A stretch of 6,383 nucleotides of DNA from Bacteroidota bacterium (GTDB taxonomy: Bacteria; Bacteroidota; Bacteroidia; Chitinophagales; LD1). This document shows positions 4,762 through 6,383 of this stretch, piece by piece. The notes under the pieces were generated by a model. That model worked only from the letters and a program-made list of their open reading frames with translations, was not told the DNA's origin and did not search any database. Location: contig JAQBNQ010000381.1 of the NCBI GenBank assembly GCA_028288545.1, positions 1-6,383 on the forward strand. The letters are read 5' to 3'. The position numbers were made by a program, and so were the translations under genes. Position 1 is the stretch's first letter. Each line of letters starts with the position of its first letter.

Positions 4762-6383
4762 GTGCGGCGCATTTGTTCAGTCCTGCTTTTTTTGATCCTT
4801 TTCAACCCTTCGTTCGCCGAAAAGGGGGAGTCTTCCCGTATTTTGGTTCATACCCTCAATTACCTCAGCCACGATTATAAAGGAGCCGTTAAAAATGGCG
4901 AGATAATCAGCAAGAGCGAGTACCATGAAATGCAGGAGTTTGGCGAGTCGGCCATTAAGTATTTTAAAGAGATTTCGCACGAATGGAGTGCACAGGATTC
5001 CATCGCCATTGGTATTCGGATTTACCATATTGACAGCCTGATAGGAAAACACGCTCCTTACGAAATGGTATCCCCGTACTGCGTAGAAACCAAAAATAAG
5101 ATCATCGCCATTTCGGGTCTACGGATCACTCCTGTAGTGTTTCCAAGTATAGATAATGGTAAGGTGGTTTTTAAAACCGAATGCGCTAAATGTCATGGTG
5201 ATAATGGCTTTGGGGATGGCCTGGAAGGAAAAGACCTGAGTCCACGGCCCAGAAATTTCCACGACAACGAGAAGATGAGTTCTCTGTCGCCTTTTTTTGT
5301 TTTTAATACCGTAAGGCTAGGCGTGGAAGGAACGGGAATGAAAGAACATCCCGAACTGGAAGATAACGATGTGTGGGATGTTGCCTTTTACGTGCTTACG
5401 CTTCGCTACCAGCAATATAAGGACGATCCTTTTTTAAAGGCGCAGAAAACGAAAGCGTTTCTTGACTCATTAACAGTTGAAAAGGTGTCAGTAACATCGG
5501 ATGACGAATTTCTGAAATCATTGAGCCTTAGTGATACTCTTGCCGCAAATTTGTGGTTAGCGGCCATTCGCTATAATCACCCGGCAACTAATAGTAACGA
5601 ATTTATAAACCTTGCCATAAGATACCTTGATGGAGCCATGCAGCTTTATAAGGACAAAAAATATGCTGATGCATCAAAAATGGCCACCAGCTCGTATTTG
5701 GAGGGCATAGAACCCATAGAGATGCAGCTAAAATCCAACAATCCTCAGTTAATGAGCGATTTGGAAGAACAAATTCAGAGGCTTGGAAAACTAATGGAGC
5801 AGCAAAGGCCCGCAATAGATATCCGGGATTCCATTAACGCAGCTAAAAGATCGGTAAGGGCAGCCAGCGAACTACTTAGTAAAAAGGAATATTCCTTTTT
5901 AATGGCACTGCTATTGGCAATTTCAATTTTGCTGCGCGAAGGATTGGAAGCTTTCCTGGTTATCCTTGTAATTCTTTCCATTCTTAAAGCAAGTCAATTA
6001 AAAAATGCCGCTAAGTGGGTTCATGCCGGTTGGGTAACAGCAGTACTTTTTGGAGTTGTTATATGGCTGGTAAGCGGCAAATTAATTAGCAGCCAGGTTG
6101 AGAACATGGAATTGCTGGAAGGAATTATTTCACTCGTTGCAGTTGCCCTGCTTTTATATGTAGGCTTCTGGCTTCATGCAAAAAGCGAAATAGGCAAATG
6201 GAAAGATTATGTAAGCAAAATGATGCGGGGCGCCGTTAAAAGCGAAAGCATGATAGGGCTGGCATTTCTTTCCTTCATCGTGGTTTTTCGCGAAGTATTT
6301 GAATCCGTATTATTCCTTTCGGCACTCAACATCGAATCGGGAGCAAAACAAAGTAACGCTATCGTTTTAGGAATATTTATTGC
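4762..6383 (+). CDS. Cytochrome c/FTR1 family iron permease, 3'-truncated by the window edge
   Basis: The frame is open from the GTG at 4762 to the window end (540 complete codons). GTG was chosen because it begins a signal peptide (MRRIC, then SVLLFLILF, with cleavage after SFA at residue 19). In-frame stops lie at 4726 and 4732, and the first in-frame ATG, near 4930, would remove this. Residues ~26-60 (HTLNYLSHDYKGAV, EYHEMQEF) form the helical leader common in these fusions. A c-type haem site CAKCH lies at 141-145, with Met193 (GTGMKEHP) a plausible axial ligand. A periplasmic helical region covers ~215-375. The FTR1 domain follows: TM1 ~379-407 with REGLE (392-396), TM2 ~419-440, TM3 ~454-475, and TM4 ~498-522 with REVFE (510-514). 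The two RExxE motifs bind iron in FTR1/EfeU permeases. TM5-7 lie beyond the window. It likely imports iron across the inner membrane with redox help from the cytochrome. Confidence 0.93.
   Translation, partial: MRRICSVLLFLILFNPSFAEKGESSRILVHTLNYLSHDYKGAVKNGEIISKSEYHEMQEFGESAIKYFKEISHEWSAQDSIAIGIRIYHIDSLIGKHAPYEMVSPYCVETKNKIIAISGLRITPVVFPSIDNGKVVFKTECAKCHGDNGFGDGLEGKDLSPRPRNFHDNEKMSSLSPFFVFNTVRLGVEGTGMKEHPELEDNDVWDVAFYVLTLRYQQYKDDPFLKAQKTKAFLDSLTVEKVSVTSDDEFLKSLSLSDTLAANLWLAAIRYNHPATNSNEFINLAIRYLDGAMQLYKDKKYADASKMATSSYLEGIEPIEMQLKSNNPQLMSDLEEQIQRLGKLMEQQRPAIDIRDSINAAKRSVRAASELLSKKEYSFLMALLLAISILLREGLEAFLVILVILSILKASQLKNAAKWVHAGWVTAVLFGVVIWLVSGKLISSQVENMELLEGIISLVAVALLLYVGFWLHAKSEIGKWKDYVSKMMRGAVKSESMIGLAFLSFIVVFREVFESVLFLSALNIESGAKQSNAIVLGIFI

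Noticed and set aside
4777..5052. A minus-strand reading frame of about 91 codons
   Set aside because: It lies antisense within the signal peptide and N-terminal region of the cytochrome c-FTR1 gene, starts in no promoter context, and its product resembles nothing known to me.

Overview
The window reads as chromosomal DNA of a Bacteroidota bacterium, probably from the Chitinophagales/Sphingobacteriales side; a lower rank cannot be fixed. The reasons are a moderate to low GC content and almost no Shine-Dalgarno sequences. There are also TAnnTTTG-like promoter octamers close to start codons, a dihydroorotase of the Bacteroidota type (DDQVHFREPG), a cytochrome c-FTR1 fusion permease, and short AT-rich or CCCC/GGGG repeats between genes. 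All five genes lie on the + strand.

Layout: (1) 1-1853 holds a two-gene signalling unit. It has the C-terminal ~317 residues of a FIST-domain sensor protein, cut by the window start, which overlaps by ATGA a soluble histidine kinase (300 aa) with no sensor domain of a recognisable type. This is the gene arrangement of the NosP/NahK type of FIST-kinase pair. No response regulator is in the window. (2) 1854-2035 is a non-coding spacer with a small hairpin and a cluster of three identical 19-bp repeats, ending in a promoter-like octamer only 4 nt before the next ATG. (3) 2036-3373 is a class I-like dihydroorotase (pyrimidine synthesis), followed after a 51-bp gap by (4) 3425-4546, a DUF3524/GTDC1-type glycosyltransferase of the tRNA-queuosine mannosyltransferase family. 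The gap carries a GC-rich hairpin repeat that runs right up to the start codon. (5) 4547-4761 is a 215-bp non-coding spacer with an AT-rich hairpin (possible terminator), AATCAT repeats, a promoter-like octamer and a perfect 8+8 bp dyad. (6) 4762 to the window end is a 5'-complete, 3'-truncated cytochrome c/FTR1 iron permease with a GTG start and a signal peptide.

The genes form at least three functional units: a signalling pair, pyrC with a probable tRNA-modification glycosyltransferase, and a probably iron-regulated iron transporter. They do not obviously form one pathway. The points most worth following are the dyad in front of the iron permease (candidate metalloregulator operator), the FIST-kinase pair, the bacterial queuosine-mannosyltransferase homologue, and the intergenic repeat families.
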